A stretch of 64,000 bases of DNA from Streptomyces sp. NBC_01294 (GCF_035917235.1 NZ_CP108423.1:7841501-7905500), one strand, 5' to 3'. Counted from the stretch's first letter, positions 8,250 through 16,932 are shown. Made by a program: numbers and translations. Notes: generated by a model not told the origin, from the sequence alone.

Positions 8250-9563
8250 TCACGCCTCGGGCCGGTCCCGGAGGCCGAGCCCGCGGCGTGCGGGGGGCGT
8301 GGGTACGGGGGTGCCCTCGCGCAGATCAGGGGAGGCGGCCGCTGCCTTCTCGTGCCAGCGGCCGTACCGCTCGGCGAGGGGTACGGCGGAGACGCCGTGC
8401 AGGAGGACACTGAGGCCGACGGTGATCGCGACCACCCTCCCCAGGAGTTCCACCCCCGGAACGTGTTCCTCCACGACGAGCAGCGCCAGCACCACGGACG
8501 CGAGACCGCGTGGCCCGAACCAGCCGATGTACGCCACCGTGCGGGGCCGTAGTCCGCTCCCGGCAAGCGAGAGGGCCACCGGCAGCATCCTGACCACGGT
8601 GAGGCTCAGCACCGCGTACAGACAGATCCGCCAGCTCAGATGCTCCAGTGCAGGGCCGAGCAGCACCGCCCCGAAGACGAGGAGGCTGATCGCCGCCAGG
8701 AGTCCTCCGAGGGTTTCGCTGAACTCGACCGTCCGGTCGGGGTCTTCCTTCTCACCGCCGACCGGGGAGTGGCGCATGGCGAACCCGCAGGCGAAGCCGG
8801 CCACCCAGGCGGCGATGAAGCCGCTGCCTTCCGTCACGACGGCGAGTTCGTACGCCGCTGCCGCGACGGCCGGCAGGTAGACCTGCCGCCACTCCCATGC
8901 GACCCATCCCCGGGAGCGTGACCACTGGAGCAGTCGGCCTCCCAGCCACCCGATCAGCAGACCGATGGCCGTGCTCAGCACCAGGGCGCGCCAGAAGACT
9001 CCCGCGACGCCCTCCTGTGCGTAGTGCGTGCCCGGGATGGCTGCGAGGAAGAGGATGAAGAAGGGCAGCACCATGCCGTCGTTCAGGCCGCTTTCGACAT
9101 TCAGTCCGTGACGTACGAGCGCCGGTACCCGCGGGTGGGACATCGCGGTCTTTCCGAGGGCGGCGTCGGTCGGGGCGAGGATGGTGCCGACCAAGGCGAG
9201 CTCCCACATCGTCAGCCCCGGCAGCAGGGGCCACGCGAGGAGCCAGCCCGCGCCGATGCTCAGGGGCAGTCCGATACTCAGCAGACGACCGGGCAGAAAG
9301 CCACCGGTCCGAAGGTCCCGTCTGCGCACCGACAGGGCATCGGTGAACAGCACGAGCACCAGAGTGACTTCGAGCAGCGCAACGATCGGCGCGGCGTCCT
9401 GCTCCAGGTTGACGATGTCCAGCACGGCCGGCCCGAGGAGAACGCCGCAGCCGACGAACACGATCGCCGACGACAGCGGCGTCGAGGACAGCCGACGCGA
9501 GCCCAGCGCGTACGCCGCCGTGACGGCCGCCACCGTCGCAACGGTCCAGGCGCCACTGCTCAT
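8250..9563 (-). CDS. Cation:proton antiporter, CPA1 family
   Basis: 437 residues with about 12 hydrophobic segments. Family signatures include ALVGTILAPTDAALGK and HGLNVESGLNDGMVLPFF (the membrane-embedded acidic site of CPA1 exchangers). It lacks the long cytoplasmic regulatory tail of larger members; the C-terminus is short and arginine-rich. The ATG at 9563 is preceded by GGAGGG at good spacing; the frame extends upstream to 9671 without an RBS. Role: exchange of Na+, K+ or other monovalent cations for protons at the plasma membrane, for pH or salt homeostasis. Nearest same-strand gene is distant, so it is probably monocistronic. Confidence 0.9.
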   Translation of the reverse strand: MSSGAWTVATVAAVTAAYALGSRRLSSTPLSSAIVFVGCGVLLGPAVLDIVNLEQDAAPIVALLEVTLVLVLFTDALSVRRRDLRTGGFLPGRLLSIGLPLSIGAGWLLAWPLLPGLTMWELALVGTILAPTDAALGKTAMSHPRVPALVRHGLNVESGLNDGMVLPFFILFLAAIPGTHYAQEGVAGVFWRALVLSTAIGLLIGWLGGRLLQWSRSRGWVAWEWRQVYLPAVAAAAYELAVVTEGSGFIAAWVAGFACGFAMRHSPVGGEKEDPDRTVEFSETLGGLLAAISLLVFGAVLLGPALEHLSWRICLYAVLSLTVVRMLPVALSLAGSGLRPRTVAYIGWFGPRGLASVVLALLVVEEHVPGVELLGRVVAITVGLSVLLHGVSAVPLAERYGRWHEKAAAASPDLREGTPVPTPPARRGLGLRDRPEA

Positions 9564-9980
9564 GTACCAGCCCTCCAGATTCACCCGCCGGACCCTGCCG
9601 GCCGGTCGTCGGCGCCTTCGCCCCGGTCTGCGACGGCCCCGCTGATCCCGCAGGACCACACCCGTGACCACCTTCTACAGGTCGACTGAGCGCGACAGGC
9701 CGACGTCGGCAAGGACACGCCGCGTGGGGCCACCCAGGAGCTGGAGCGGCGGGGGGCCTGGCCACGGCGCGCCCGTTCGGTCCGCGTCGCCATGTCGGCG
9801 GACCACATCACTGCACCGCGTGTCATCCGGATGCCGCAACGGAGACTGCATCACCCGTCTGGCCGACCTGGAGTGCCGTCCGCTGCCGCACCCGGAAGCC
9901 TAGGATCCGCCACTAGACGGAGGGACGTCGCCTGCCCCCGTCGGGAGTCGCCGGGCCACCTCGTGATCGGAGGAGACGGA
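9564..9980. other. Intergenic region between antiporter and DUF6230 operon
   Basis: No gene I can support. A plus-strand tail ending CRNGDCITRLADLE before a stop at 9903 looks slightly protein-like but has no start or family. It must contain promoters for both divergent units. Confidence 0.4.
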
Positions 9981-10604
9981 ATGCTGCTTCGCGCCGGCAG
10001 GACTTCCTGGAAGCGCTTCGCCGCCGTTCTCGTCCCCAGTGTCACGGCGGCAGCGGCCCTGGGTATCAGCATGGCGCAAGGGGCGCTGGCCGCGTCGTTC
10101 TTCATCTCCGGCCAGAAGTTCCCGGTGTCCGTGGACACTCTGAACGCCCATGGACTGAGCATCTACGGCATGGTGGACGTGACCAGGAAGGGCGCCCTCG
10201 TGCCGGTCGTGGTCACCGGGGCCAGCCGTGCGGAAATCAGCGGGCTGTGCTTGTCGGTGGTGGTCCCGATCCCGGTCCTGGGCCCGTACACGCTCAGGCT
10301 CACCGGCGGCGAAAAGAGCCAGGTCCAGGCGAAGAACTTGTTCCTCGACGCGACCTCCCTGTCGATCGGGCAGGCAAATTTCGACGGCATCGACATCGGT
10401 GTGGCGGCCGGAGCCGTCAGCAAGGGCCCCATCAATCCGGCGGACAGGAGTTCCCGGTTCTTCGATCCCAACGGCTTTGCCCAGCAGGCGGATTCGGCCA
10501 CCCTGAGCGACGTGCACGCGACCACGGTCGCGGTCTCGGCCGCGACGTTCAACATTCCGGACCTCGATGTGCAACTCAAGCAAGGCCAACACGAGTGCTT
10601 CTGA
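9981..10604 (+). CDS. DUF6230 family secreted/envelope protein
   Basis: 207 residues. After a basic start (MLLRAGRTSWKRFAAVLVP) comes one hydrophobic segment (SVTAAAALGISMAQGALAASF), then a soluble beta-rich body, matching the DUF6230 family restricted to actinomycetes. In this family the gene is typically followed by a DUF6114 membrane protein, as here. GGAGGAGACGGA sits directly before the ATG. The segment can be an uncleaved anchor or a signal peptide. Biochemical function is unknown to me; the conserved pairing suggests a cell-envelope complex. One or more of the downstream genes are probably co-transcribed. Confidence 0.85.
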   Translation: MLLRAGRTSWKRFAAVLVPSVTAAAALGISMAQGALAASFFISGQKFPVSVDTLNAHGLSIYGMVDVTRKGALVPVVVTGASRAEISGLCLSVVVPIPVLGPYTLRLTGGEKSQVQAKNLFLDATSLSIGQANFDGIDIGVAAGAVSKGPINPADRSSRFFDPNGFAQQADSATLSDVHATTVAVSAATFNIPDLDVQLKQGQHECF

Positions 10605-10680
10605 CCCCCGGAACGGAACACTCACCTTTCACGCCCACTCGCCCCATGCACCCGCCCGCCGCGCACGAGGGAAAGGCCAC

Positions 10681-11163
10681 GTGTTCCCCAATCCATTCGG
10701 CAGACGCCGGAATTCACGCGTCGCTGCCGCCGGCGCCCGACAGCGATTCAGGATCTGGCGGAACGAACGTCCCTTCTGGGCGGGACTGTTCACGCTCGCG
10801 GCGGGGCTGCCCGTCATCTACATCCCGTACGCAAACCTGAACTTCGGCGCCATCCCACTGGCACTGTCGACCGTTGGCGGCTCGGGGTCGCTGATCATCG
10901 GGGTCCTCCTCGTGGCCCTGGGCATCTCCCTCTGGTTCCACCAGCAGGTGCGCGTGCTCGCCGGGATCACGGTCATTCTGCTTGCCCTCATCTCGTTTCC
11001 CGTCGCCAATTTCGGAGGCCTCCTCATCGGGTTGTTCTCCGGCCTGATCGGCGGATCCCTGGCCTGTGCCTGGATCCCTCCGACGGGCACCACCGAGCCA
11101 CAGCCCGCAACGAACCGTGCACCAACGACCATCCCCGCGCGTGAGGAGCACGGTGAGAAGTGA
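10681..11163 (+). CDS. DUF6114 family membrane protein
   Basis: 160 residues from GTG 10681 (GAAAGG upstream). Four hydrophobic helices: FWAGLFTLAAGLPVIYIPYA, a second around GGSGSLIIGVLLVALGISLWF, a third around VLAGITVILLALISFPVANF, and GGLLIGLFSGLIGGSLACAW. The N-terminus is arginine-rich (RRRNSRVAAAGARQRFRIWR) and the tail is proline/threonine-rich. This is the usual DUF6114 partner of DUF6230. Its stop overlaps the GTG of the next gene, indicating translational coupling. Likely an integral plasma-membrane component; function unknown. Confidence 0.85.
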   Translation: MFPNPFGRRRNSRVAAAGARQRFRIWRNERPFWAGLFTLAAGLPVIYIPYANLNFGAIPLALSTVGGSGSLIIGVLLVALGISLWFHQQVRVLAGITVILLALISFPVANFGGLLIGLFSGLIGGSLACAWIPPTGTTEPQPATNRAPTTIPAREEHGEK

Positions 11164-11866
11164 CGACCTGACCGGTCGTACAGCAAGCGGACAGGAACCA
11201 GGGCCCGGCCATCCGAGCAGCGCGATGAAGAGCCGCGTGACCGGCCGACTGCTGAGGCCCCTCGTCTGCGCGCTGGCAGCAGCAGCGCTGTCCGTGGTCC
11301 TACCGCTCGCCACACCAGCGGCCTCGAAGGCGTTACTCGCCGACGGTATCCGCACCTCCAAGACACCAGCCGGGACCGGCACGCCGACCGACCACCCGCC
11401 GACCCGCCCGGCGAACGCCCCCTGGGTACTGCGCGCCGACAGGCTCGTGCTCCACGACAGTGCCTTCCACGGCGTGGTCACCGTGCGGACTGCGGCCGGG
11501 TCCGAGCGGGCCCTGAAGTTCACCGTGCGGTCGCTGGACATCGGCGATCTCGACCTGACGGTGGGCCGCGGCAGCTCCGCAATGCGCCTGCGGGCCAAGC
11601 CCACGACCACATCCACGGTCACGGGCAAGGACGTGGTGACTCTGTACACCCAGAAGCTGTCCGGCACAGTGATCGGCCTGGGCGGCGCTCCGCTGCCGAC
11701 GGACCGCAGCGTCACCGTCACACCCGACGCCCTGCCCCCGTGGCTCGCTCACCCCGCTGTTCCCACCCGCACCCTTACCTTCGAGAATGTGACCGTCTCA
11801 CAGATCGCCTCGGTCAGCGGCAACATGTCCATCACCGGGCCGGCCCTCAGCACCACTGACGGGTAA
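11153..11866 (+). CDS. Secreted protein of the DUF6230/DUF6114 operon, with a TTA codon
   Basis: 237 residues if translation begins at GTG 11153, which has GAGGAG 4 bp upstream and overlaps the preceding stop; ATG 11225 is an alternative without an RBS. A signal peptide (LLRPLVCALAAAALSVVLPL, then an AxA-type site near TPAASKA) precedes a beta-rich domain of about 150 residues (WVLRADRLVLHDSAFHG, FTVRSLDIGDLDLTVG). Codon 61 (11333-11335) is TTA, so translation should depend on the bldA leucine tRNA and thus on developmental stage. I do not recognise a named family. Position suggests it works with the two upstream envelope proteins. Confidence 0.75.
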   Translation: MRSDDLTGRTASGQEPGPGHPSSAMKSRVTGRLLRPLVCALAAAALSVVLPLATPAASKALLADGIRTSKTPAGTGTPTDHPPTRPANAPWVLRADRLVLHDSAFHGVVTVRTAAGSERALKFTVRSLDIGDLDLTVGRGSSAMRLRAKPTTTSTVTGKDVVTLYTQKLSGTVIGLGGAPLPTDRSVTVTPDALPPWLAHPAVPTRTLTFENVTVSQIASVSGNMSITGPALSTTDG

Positions 11867-12200
11867 CCCGCGCAATTCGGCCGCCCGCGGAGAGGGACGC
11901 GTGGCTGGACACTGTGGTCATCCAGCGGGCGAGGCCTCCGACGTGCAACTTCCCCCACACGCTACAGGCGGTGGCGTACTGCGGCGCCGGTGATGCCGGG
12001 TGCGTGCCAGGCTACCGAGGCTGAAGGGTCTTTACCGTGGTGAGCGTGGCATGCGGTCCAGTTGCTGCATCGCTTTGCCGAAGGTCTTGTCCACACGACT
12101 GCGGCCGGCGCGCAGGCCCTCGGCTTGGACGCGGTGCGGCTCCTGCGCTCCGGCGGGGCCAGTCCTTGCGGGAGAGCTCGGCGAGGACGTGGGAGGGTGC
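11867..12200. other. Intergenic region upstream of arylsulfatase remnant
   Basis: Nothing recognised. Its 3' part can be read in frame with the arylsulfatase tail, but the residues (Cys/Arg-rich) are unlike any sulfatase, so this is probably not original coding sequence. Confidence 0.4.
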
Positions 12201-12639
12201 CGTGGCACCAGCCGAGGTAGCCGGCGGCTGGTCCCTCTACGTCAAGGACGGCCACCTCCACTACGCCCACAACTACGTCCAGCGAGCCCTGCACCACGTG
12301 GTCTCCGGCGAGAGCGTGCCCGAGGGGCGGCATGCGCTGCGTTTCGAGTTCGAGCCCACCGGCGCCCCGGACATCGCCCACGGCAAGGGCGCACCCGGCC
12401 TCGCCCAGCTCTACATCGACGGCCGCCTCGTCGGACAGAGCGACATGCCGGTCACCACCCCGATCACCTTCAATCCGGGCGGCATGGCCTGCGGCGCCAA
12501 CCCCGGTTCTGCCGTCACCCCCGACTACCAGGCCCCGTTCCCCTTCACCGGCACCCTCCACAGCGTCACCGTCGACCTGTCCGGCGACCTCATCGTCGAC
12601 GCCGAAAGCGAGATGCGCATGCACATGGCCCGCCAGTAG
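12201..12639 (+). pseudogene. Arylsulfatase C-terminal remnant
   Basis: About 145 codons matching the end of actinomycete type I arylsulfatases: GGWSLYVKDGHLHYAHNY, VPEGRHALRFEFEPTG, PGLAQLYIDGRLVGQ, TPITFNPGGMACGANPGS and a final HMARQ before the stop. This is the C-terminal beta-sandwich module only. The catalytic domain with the C/S-x-P-x-R formylglycine site, normally several hundred residues upstream, is missing. The open frame extends back to 12037 but those residues are unrelated. A 5' deletion removed most of the gene. Confidence 0.75.
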
Positions 12640-13005
12640 GCCGGCTGCCCCACGACAGGCCGGTCACCGGCGAGTCCACGCGGGCAGGTGCAGGCCAGCA
12701 CCACCCGGCCGGGTGCGCGCAGTCCAGGAGCTTCCTCCATCGGTGGTTGAGCCCGCCGCGCCGCCCGCGGCCGCAGCGTCCCAGTCGGCGAAGACGCCCG
12801 ACGGACGGGTTGATCGGCGACAGCGTCCGCGCAGACGTGTCCTGAACGGCACGACGCGACGCCCCCGCGGCCGACGGGCCGCGGGGGCGTCGAGCCGAGC
12901 ATGGGCGCGCCGTGGTCGACGTACCCCTGTGCACCTCCGTCCTCGCCCTTGATCACCGCAGTGAGATCATCGGACCTGGACCGGACGTGCGCAGAGAGGC
13001 TGAGC
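12640..13005. other. Intergenic region with strong hairpin
   Basis: No gene recognised. Contains the perfect hairpin at 12858-12893. The stretch before it shows only unlikely arginine/proline-rich frames. Confidence 0.5.
12858..12893. terminator. Strong GC-rich hairpin terminator
   Basis: Perfect 16-bp stem (CGACGCCCCCGCGGCC and its complement) around a 4-nt loop, with no T-tract, as is common in Streptomyces. Probably once ended the sulfatase transcript and now insulates the following gene. Confidence 0.75.
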
Positions 13006-13668
13006 GTGACCCAGGGGCGAGTGACGTATGAAGTGATGACCACGGTGCACCCACCAGCCGTCGCCTGGAGCGATCAACATGGGCAGCAGGGCGGAGCCGC
13101 CCGGCTCTGCCGCGATGTCAACGCCCCCGCGTTGGACCGGCTCCGCTCCGTACGGGCCTTCCACATCGTTCCGGATGGCCAGGCTCCGAGCGCCCGTGTC
13201 GTCACCGAGCAGGCCCTGGGATCGCGCCTCAGCGGCCGCCCCGCCGTCTACCGTGTCGAGGACCCGTTCGGCATGCCGCTCGGGCGGATCACGCTGCGCC
13301 GCCGCCGTTTCCTCCGGTTCGGCCGGAAGCGGTGGACCGTGGAGCCCGCGGCGGGCCCCGTGCTCCACGGCTACCGGGGCCGCCTCGTGTGGTGGGCGTT
13401 GTGGTGGCCGTTCGGCCTCCCCGTGAGTTTGCTGTGCCTCATCCTCTCCATCCTGGGCGATGGTGACGGCGGGTTCGATTCACCCCGGCGCATCATCTGG
13501 CGCGACGACTCGGGCCGGGCGCACTTCGTCTTCCGCGGCATGGAGGCCGACGACTTCCAGGTGCTGGTCCCCGGCTGGGACCCCCGCCTGGTCACCGCGC
13601 TCGTGGGTCTCCACCAGGCATGTGAGCCATCGGAGGCAGCGGGAGCCGACGGCTGGTACGGGCCGTGA
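13006..13668 (+). CDS. Conserved hypothetical membrane-anchored protein
   Basis: 220 residues from GTG 13006; ATG 13036 is an alternative and neither has a strong RBS. The middle contains a basic beta-rich block (PLGRITLRRRRFLRFGRKRW) followed by one long tryptophan-rich hydrophobic segment (LVWWALWWPFGLPVSLLCL, continuing to ILSIL) that probably crosses the membrane. A C-terminal domain (about 60 residues, VLVPGWDPRLVTALVGLHQA) follows. The arrangement recalls streptomycete proteins of LURP/tubby-like or phospholipid-scramblase-like style, but the family is not certain. Converges with the regulator at 13703. Confidence 0.65.
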   Translation: MTQGRVTYEVMTTVHPPAVAWSDQHGQQGGAARLCRDVNAPALDRLRSVRAFHIVPDGQAPSARVVTEQALGSRLSGRPAVYRVEDPFGMPLGRITLRRRRFLRFGRKRWTVEPAAGPVLHGYRGRLVWWALWWPFGLPVSLLCLILSILGDGDGGFDSPRRIIWRDDSGRAHFVFRGMEADDFQVLVPGWDPRLVTALVGLHQACEPSEAAGADGWYGP

Positions 13669-13702
13669 GGGAGCCGGGAAGGGAGGGGAGGCGCTCCGGC
13701 TG

Positions 13703-14413
13703 TCAGAGGAAGTCCGGGCACGCCGCGACGAAGCCCTCCGAGACGGGCTGCCACACGCCGTGGTCCTCGCGCGCACTCAGCCGGTCCGCTTCCTCGGTGG
13801 CCTCGGTCAGCTGGGCGGTGGTCAAGTGGACGGCGGCCTCGAACACCCGCCCGAGGTGACGGCAGAGGAGTATCGGGCGCAGTTCGTCCGAGTACGGCTC
13901 ATCGACGACCGCGAACAGATCGGGCAGGGTCCAGCCCAGCGGGCCGGCTATGGCACAGAGTTGGTACCGCCGGTGCGGACTGGGGTCCCAGTTCGACACC
14001 ATCTGGAACAGCGTGCTGCGGGACAGTCCCATGAACGGTAGTTCCTGGAGGCCGAAGCCTCGGTTCCGGATCAGCCCGTTGAGCACGGAGGCGAGGCCCG
14101 TCTCGGCGGGGCGGTGGTACCGCGAGGTCGGCTGCACGAAGGGTCCTGGGGCGGCGACGCGCGGCAGCGAGCGGACGAAGCCCTCCAGCGGGGCCAGTTG
14201 CGCGTGGTCGCAGTGGCTGGCGCTGTAGGCGAACTGCCTCATGACCTCGGCGTCACGCTCCGGGGGAAGGAGTTCCGCCGGCACCGGGTGGCCCGCGATG
14301 ACGAGCAGGTCGGCGGCTGGTAAGTCGAGTTCGGTGGCGAGTTGAGTGAGTCGCTGCTCCGTGATGTCGGTTCCGTTGGCGGCGAGGTTGCTGAGAAGGT
14401 GGGCCCGTTCCAT
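13703..14413 (-). CDS. Helix-turn-helix (XRE-like) regulator with a TTA codon
   Basis: 236 residues from ATG 14413. The N-terminal 60 residues resemble the second half of an XRE domain (ITEQRLTQLATELDLPAADL, then LLVIAGHPVPAELLPP). The rest includes another possible HTH-like stretch (GLSRSTLFQMVSNWDPSPHR) followed by YQLCAIAGPLGWTLPDLFAV, typical of streptomycete cytosolic regulators. Codon 31 (14321-14323 on the plus strand) is TTA, suggesting bldA-dependent, late expression. It is divergent from the emfourin-like gene with about 260 bp between, so that gene is a plausible target. Confidence 0.65.
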   Translation of the reverse strand: MERAHLLSNLAANGTDITEQRLTQLATELDLPAADLLVIAGHPVPAELLPPERDAEVMRQFAYSASHCDHAQLAPLEGFVRSLPRVAAPGPFVQPTSRYHRPAETGLASVLNGLIRNRGFGLQELPFMGLSRSTLFQMVSNWDPSPHRRYQLCAIAGPLGWTLPDLFAVVDEPYSDELRPILLCRHLGRVFEAAVHLTTAQLTEATEEADRLSAREDHGVWQPVSEGFVAACPDFL

Positions 14414-14490
14414 ACGAGGAAGGTAGTGGGTGGGCCGCCAAGTCCGCCCAGCTGGAAGGCCCTTCCGGCAGGCCGTGGGCCGCGCCGCCC

Positions 14491-14514
14491 GCACCCGCAC
14501 CCGCACCCGCACCC
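14491..14514. repeat. GCACCC hexanucleotide repeat, 4 copies
   Basis: Four perfect tandem copies of GCACCC in the promoter region between the divergent HTH regulator and emfourin-like genes. Confidence 0.8.
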
Positions 14515-14674
14515 GTACGGCCCGCCGCCGACCGGTCGGCCACACGGCGGCGCTTTCCGGACGTTCGCACCGTCGGGGCCCTGCTCCGTGACAGCGGGCC
14601 GGTGTTCGGGGCACCCGCGGGAGTGGCTGCGACGTGCAGACCGTGCGACACCACCAGAACAGGGAGGAACAACC

Positions 14675-14917
14675 ATGCTGATCACGGTTACCCGATCCGG
14701 AGGCTTCGCCGGCTTCGAGAAGCTCCGCGCACTCGACACTTCGGGCCGCGCGGACGCGGCGGAGTTGGAGGAACTCGCGCAGCGGGCCGTCGCCCCCGTG
14801 GCCGACGGCTACCACTACCGGATCACCGTCGACGACGAGGTGCTCGACCTCCAGGACTCCTGCCTGTCCGACGCCCAGCGGACACTGATCCGCACCGTCC
14901 TCGGCGAAGGCGCCTGA
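14675..14917 (+). CDS. Emfourin (protealysin inhibitor)-like protein
   Basis: 80 residues from ATG 14675 with GGGAGG at ideal spacing. The start MLITVTRSGGFAGFEKLRAL and the later DGYHYRITVDDEVLDLQD match the emfourin/protealysin-inhibitor fold, small proteins that block M4 (thermolysin-like) metalloproteases of the protealysin type. The gene normally sits beside an M4 protease gene; none is present here, the next frame being a radical SAM fragment 11 bp downstream. Either the protease was lost by the deletion seen next door or this copy acts on another target. Cytosolic, no signal peptide. Confidence 0.75.
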   Translation: MLITVTRSGGFAGFEKLRALDTSGRADAAELEELAQRAVAPVADGYHYRITVDDEVLDLQDSCLSDAQRTLIRTVLGEGA

Positions 14918-14928
14918 CGACCAGGGAG

Positions 14929-15219
14929 TGATCCCGCCCCTACCAGTACTCCTACCCGCCGCGCTCCACCTACCGCCCGTTGGAGGAAGGTGCCTGGAAC
15001 ACCCGGGACATCTGGGCCAGGGACCTGGAGGCGTACCAGGTCCCCGAACTCAACCTCTACCTCCACGTCCCCTTCTGTCGCTACAAGTGCGGCTTCTGCA
15101 ACCTCTACACCGTCATTTCCACCGACGAGGACCTCTACGACGCCTACACCGACGCCCTCTGTACCCAGATCCGCGACCACGCCGAGGTCATCCAGGCCCG
15201 CCGGCTCCGCACCGTCTAG
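14929..15219 (+). pseudogene. Radical SAM (HemN/coproporphyrinogen oxidase-like) N-terminal fragment
   Basis: From GTG 14929 (AGGGA upstream) about 95 codons encode the start of a HemN-like radical SAM enzyme: YQYSYPPRSTYRPLEEGAWN, then LNLYLHVPFCRYKCGFCNLY with the CxxxCxxC cluster ligands. The frame stops with a TAG after ARRLRTV, exactly where the conserved 'YIGGGTP' strand should begin. The remaining roughly 300 residues of the barrel are missing, so no enzyme can be made. It abuts a DUF1152 fragment, marking a deletion junction near 15215. Confidence 0.8.
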
Positions 15220-15761
15220 ACCTGTACGTCGCGGCGGGCGGCGGCGGAGACCCGGTCGGTACGACGATCACGGCAGCGGCCCTCACCAGAGCCGGGGCCT
15301 TCACAGGAGCCTCGGCCCTCACGGGAGCCTCGGCCGATACCGGCGCCGTGGCCGGCACCCCCGGTACGGCTGGAGCCCGCCCCCTGATCGCGACCTACGC
15401 CTGGGAGCGCCCGGAGGTCGACCCGACCCCCGGCCCCCTGGGCGCGGCCGACTTCACCGGCCCCGCGCCGGAGGGCGGACGGTACGGCGACACCCTCCTG
15501 CTGACCCCGGCGTCGCGGCCCGTCCCGCCCGCCGGATCCACCCTGCCGCGCCTGGCCGGGGACCTGCCGGCCCGGCTGCTGCTCCTGGACCCCTGCCGGG
15601 GCCTCGCGGCCATGGCCGCGCAGATCCGCCGGCTGGCCGACACCGTCGGCGCGCGGCACGTCCGGATCGTGGACATGGGCGGCGACATCCTCGCGCACGG
15701 CGACGAGGAGATCCTGCGCACCCGGCTGAAGGACGACTCCCCGCTCCTCACCCTCCGCTGA
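15205..15761 (+). pseudogene. DUF1152 family fragment
   Basis: In a second frame, starting near 15213 without its own start codon, the sequence reads LYVAAGGGGDPVGTTITAAA, TYAWERPEVDPTPGPLGAADF, LLTPASRPVPPAGSTLPRLA and VDMGGDILAHGDEEILRTRL. This is the N-terminal half of DUF1152 (a Rossmann-like domain with a glycine-rich loop and an acidic DxGGDxLAHGDE motif). It ends after about 180 codons; family members are typically over 300 residues. Lacking a start and a C-terminal half, it is a remnant. A repeat-rich insertion (TRAGAFTGASALTGASADTG) interrupts its beginning. Confidence 0.75.
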
Positions 15762-15801
15762 CCAGGCGGCCGTCAGGACGAGGGGAGCCGGCCGAGCCGG
15801 A

Positions 15802-16932
15802 TCAGGGCCGGTGGAAGCGCACTTCCGGGAAGCGGGCCGTCGGGCGGTCCAGGAGCGGGGTGTTCCGTCCGCGCAGGTGGGTGTCGACGAACGCCGTCAG
15901 GTAGGTCCTGGTGATGGCGTCGGCGCGGTCGCCGTCCAGTTGCTGGAGCGGCATGCCGAGCTGTTTGGCCAGCGGTGCCAGGTCGGTGAAGGACAGGTGC
16001 CCGGTGTCGTCGACGCTCAGCCAGCGCTTCCATCCGGTCAGTTCGGTCCAGGTCTCGTCCCAGGTCGGGTCGGCGCCGCCGGGGATGTGGCTGGGCTGGC
16101 CCAGCATCAGGAGCGGCCGGTCCAAGGGGGTGTCGTTCGGGAACCGGAAGTTGCCGTCCATGTTGACCGCCGCCTTGACGCGGGGGTCGCGCAGCATGGC
16201 CGGGATCGTGCTGAATCCGCCGGCCGAGTGCCCGACGACGGCGACGCGGTCGGGGTCGATGGGTGCGCCGCGCTTCCAGGCCGTCCGTGCGCCGGTGAGC
16301 TCGTCGAGCACGAAGGAGATGTCCTCCGCGCGGACGGCGCCGACCTTGGGGTAGTCCCTGTCCACGCACGCCAGGCAGGAGGTGGTGCGGCCGTCGGGGA
16401 ACGAGATGCCGTCCGCCTCGTAGTTGTGTCCGATGCCGGCGACGGCGTATCCGCGGGCCGCGAACTCCTCGGCGAGGCCGGTGAGGGTGGCGCGTGGCAT
16501 GCCGAAGCCCGGTGACAGGACGACGAGGGGCAGTCCGCCGCGGACCCTCGCCGGTGTGGCGTCCACCGTCGAGTGGGTCGCCACCTTGGCGAACAGGTCG
16601 GCCGGCAGGTCCAGTCCGCTGGAGGCCACGTACTGCGCGGACTCCTCGGCCGTCATGTAGGGCGCGGGCGTGCCCGAGGGCCTGACGGCCGGGTACCAGA
16701 GGGAGACCATCAACTCCCGCTTCTCCGAGGGGACCCACGGGTCGGCCCGGTTCTCGTCCTTGAGGTGGACGGTGGCCCGGCCGACCGGGTGGTGCCCGGA
16801 CGGCGCGGGCAGCACGAGTGCGGCCGAGGGCGGTGGTGAGGGGCGGGTGTCGGCTTGGGCGGTCGTGGCGGACAGGGTGCCCGCCAGGGCCGTGGCAACG
16901 GCGGCACCGACCAGGAACAAGCGTCGTCGCAT
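15802..16932 (-). CDS. Secreted alpha/beta hydrolase, PAF-acetylhydrolase-like
   Basis: 376 residues from ATG 16932 with GGAGACG upstream. It begins with a signal peptide (RRRLFLVGAAVATALAGTLS, cleavage near AQA-DT) of possible Tat type because of the arginine triplet. The body has a LVVLSPGFGMPRATL oxyanion strand, the nucleophile elbow GHSAGG, an NMDGNF strand and a C-terminal DDTGHLSF segment supplying the catalytic histidine. This order fits secreted esterases/lipases of the platelet-activating-factor acetylhydrolase group. A large palindrome (17026-17060) lies in the promoter shared with the divergent gene at 17126 and may control it. Confidence 0.88.
   Translation of the reverse strand: MRRRLFLVGAAVATALAGTLSATTAQADTRPSPPPSAALVLPAPSGHHPVGRATVHLKDENRADPWVPSEKRELMVSLWYPAVRPSGTPAPYMTAEESAQYVASSGLDLPADLFAKVATHSTVDATPARVRGGLPLVVLSPGFGMPRATLTGLAEEFAARGYAVAGIGHNYEADGISFPDGRTTSCLACVDRDYPKVGAVRAEDISFVLDELTGARTAWKRGAPIDPDRVAVVGHSAGGFSTIPAMLRDPRVKAAVNMDGNFRFPNDTPLDRPLLMLGQPSHIPGGADPTWDETWTELTGWKRWLSVDDTGHLSFTDLAPLAKQLGMPLQQLDGDRADAITRTYLTAFVDTHLRGRNTPLLDRPTARFPEVRFHRP

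Noticed and set aside
9664..9903. Plus-strand short frame ending in RLADLECRPLPHPEA
   Set aside because: No start signal or recognised family; too little to support a gene.
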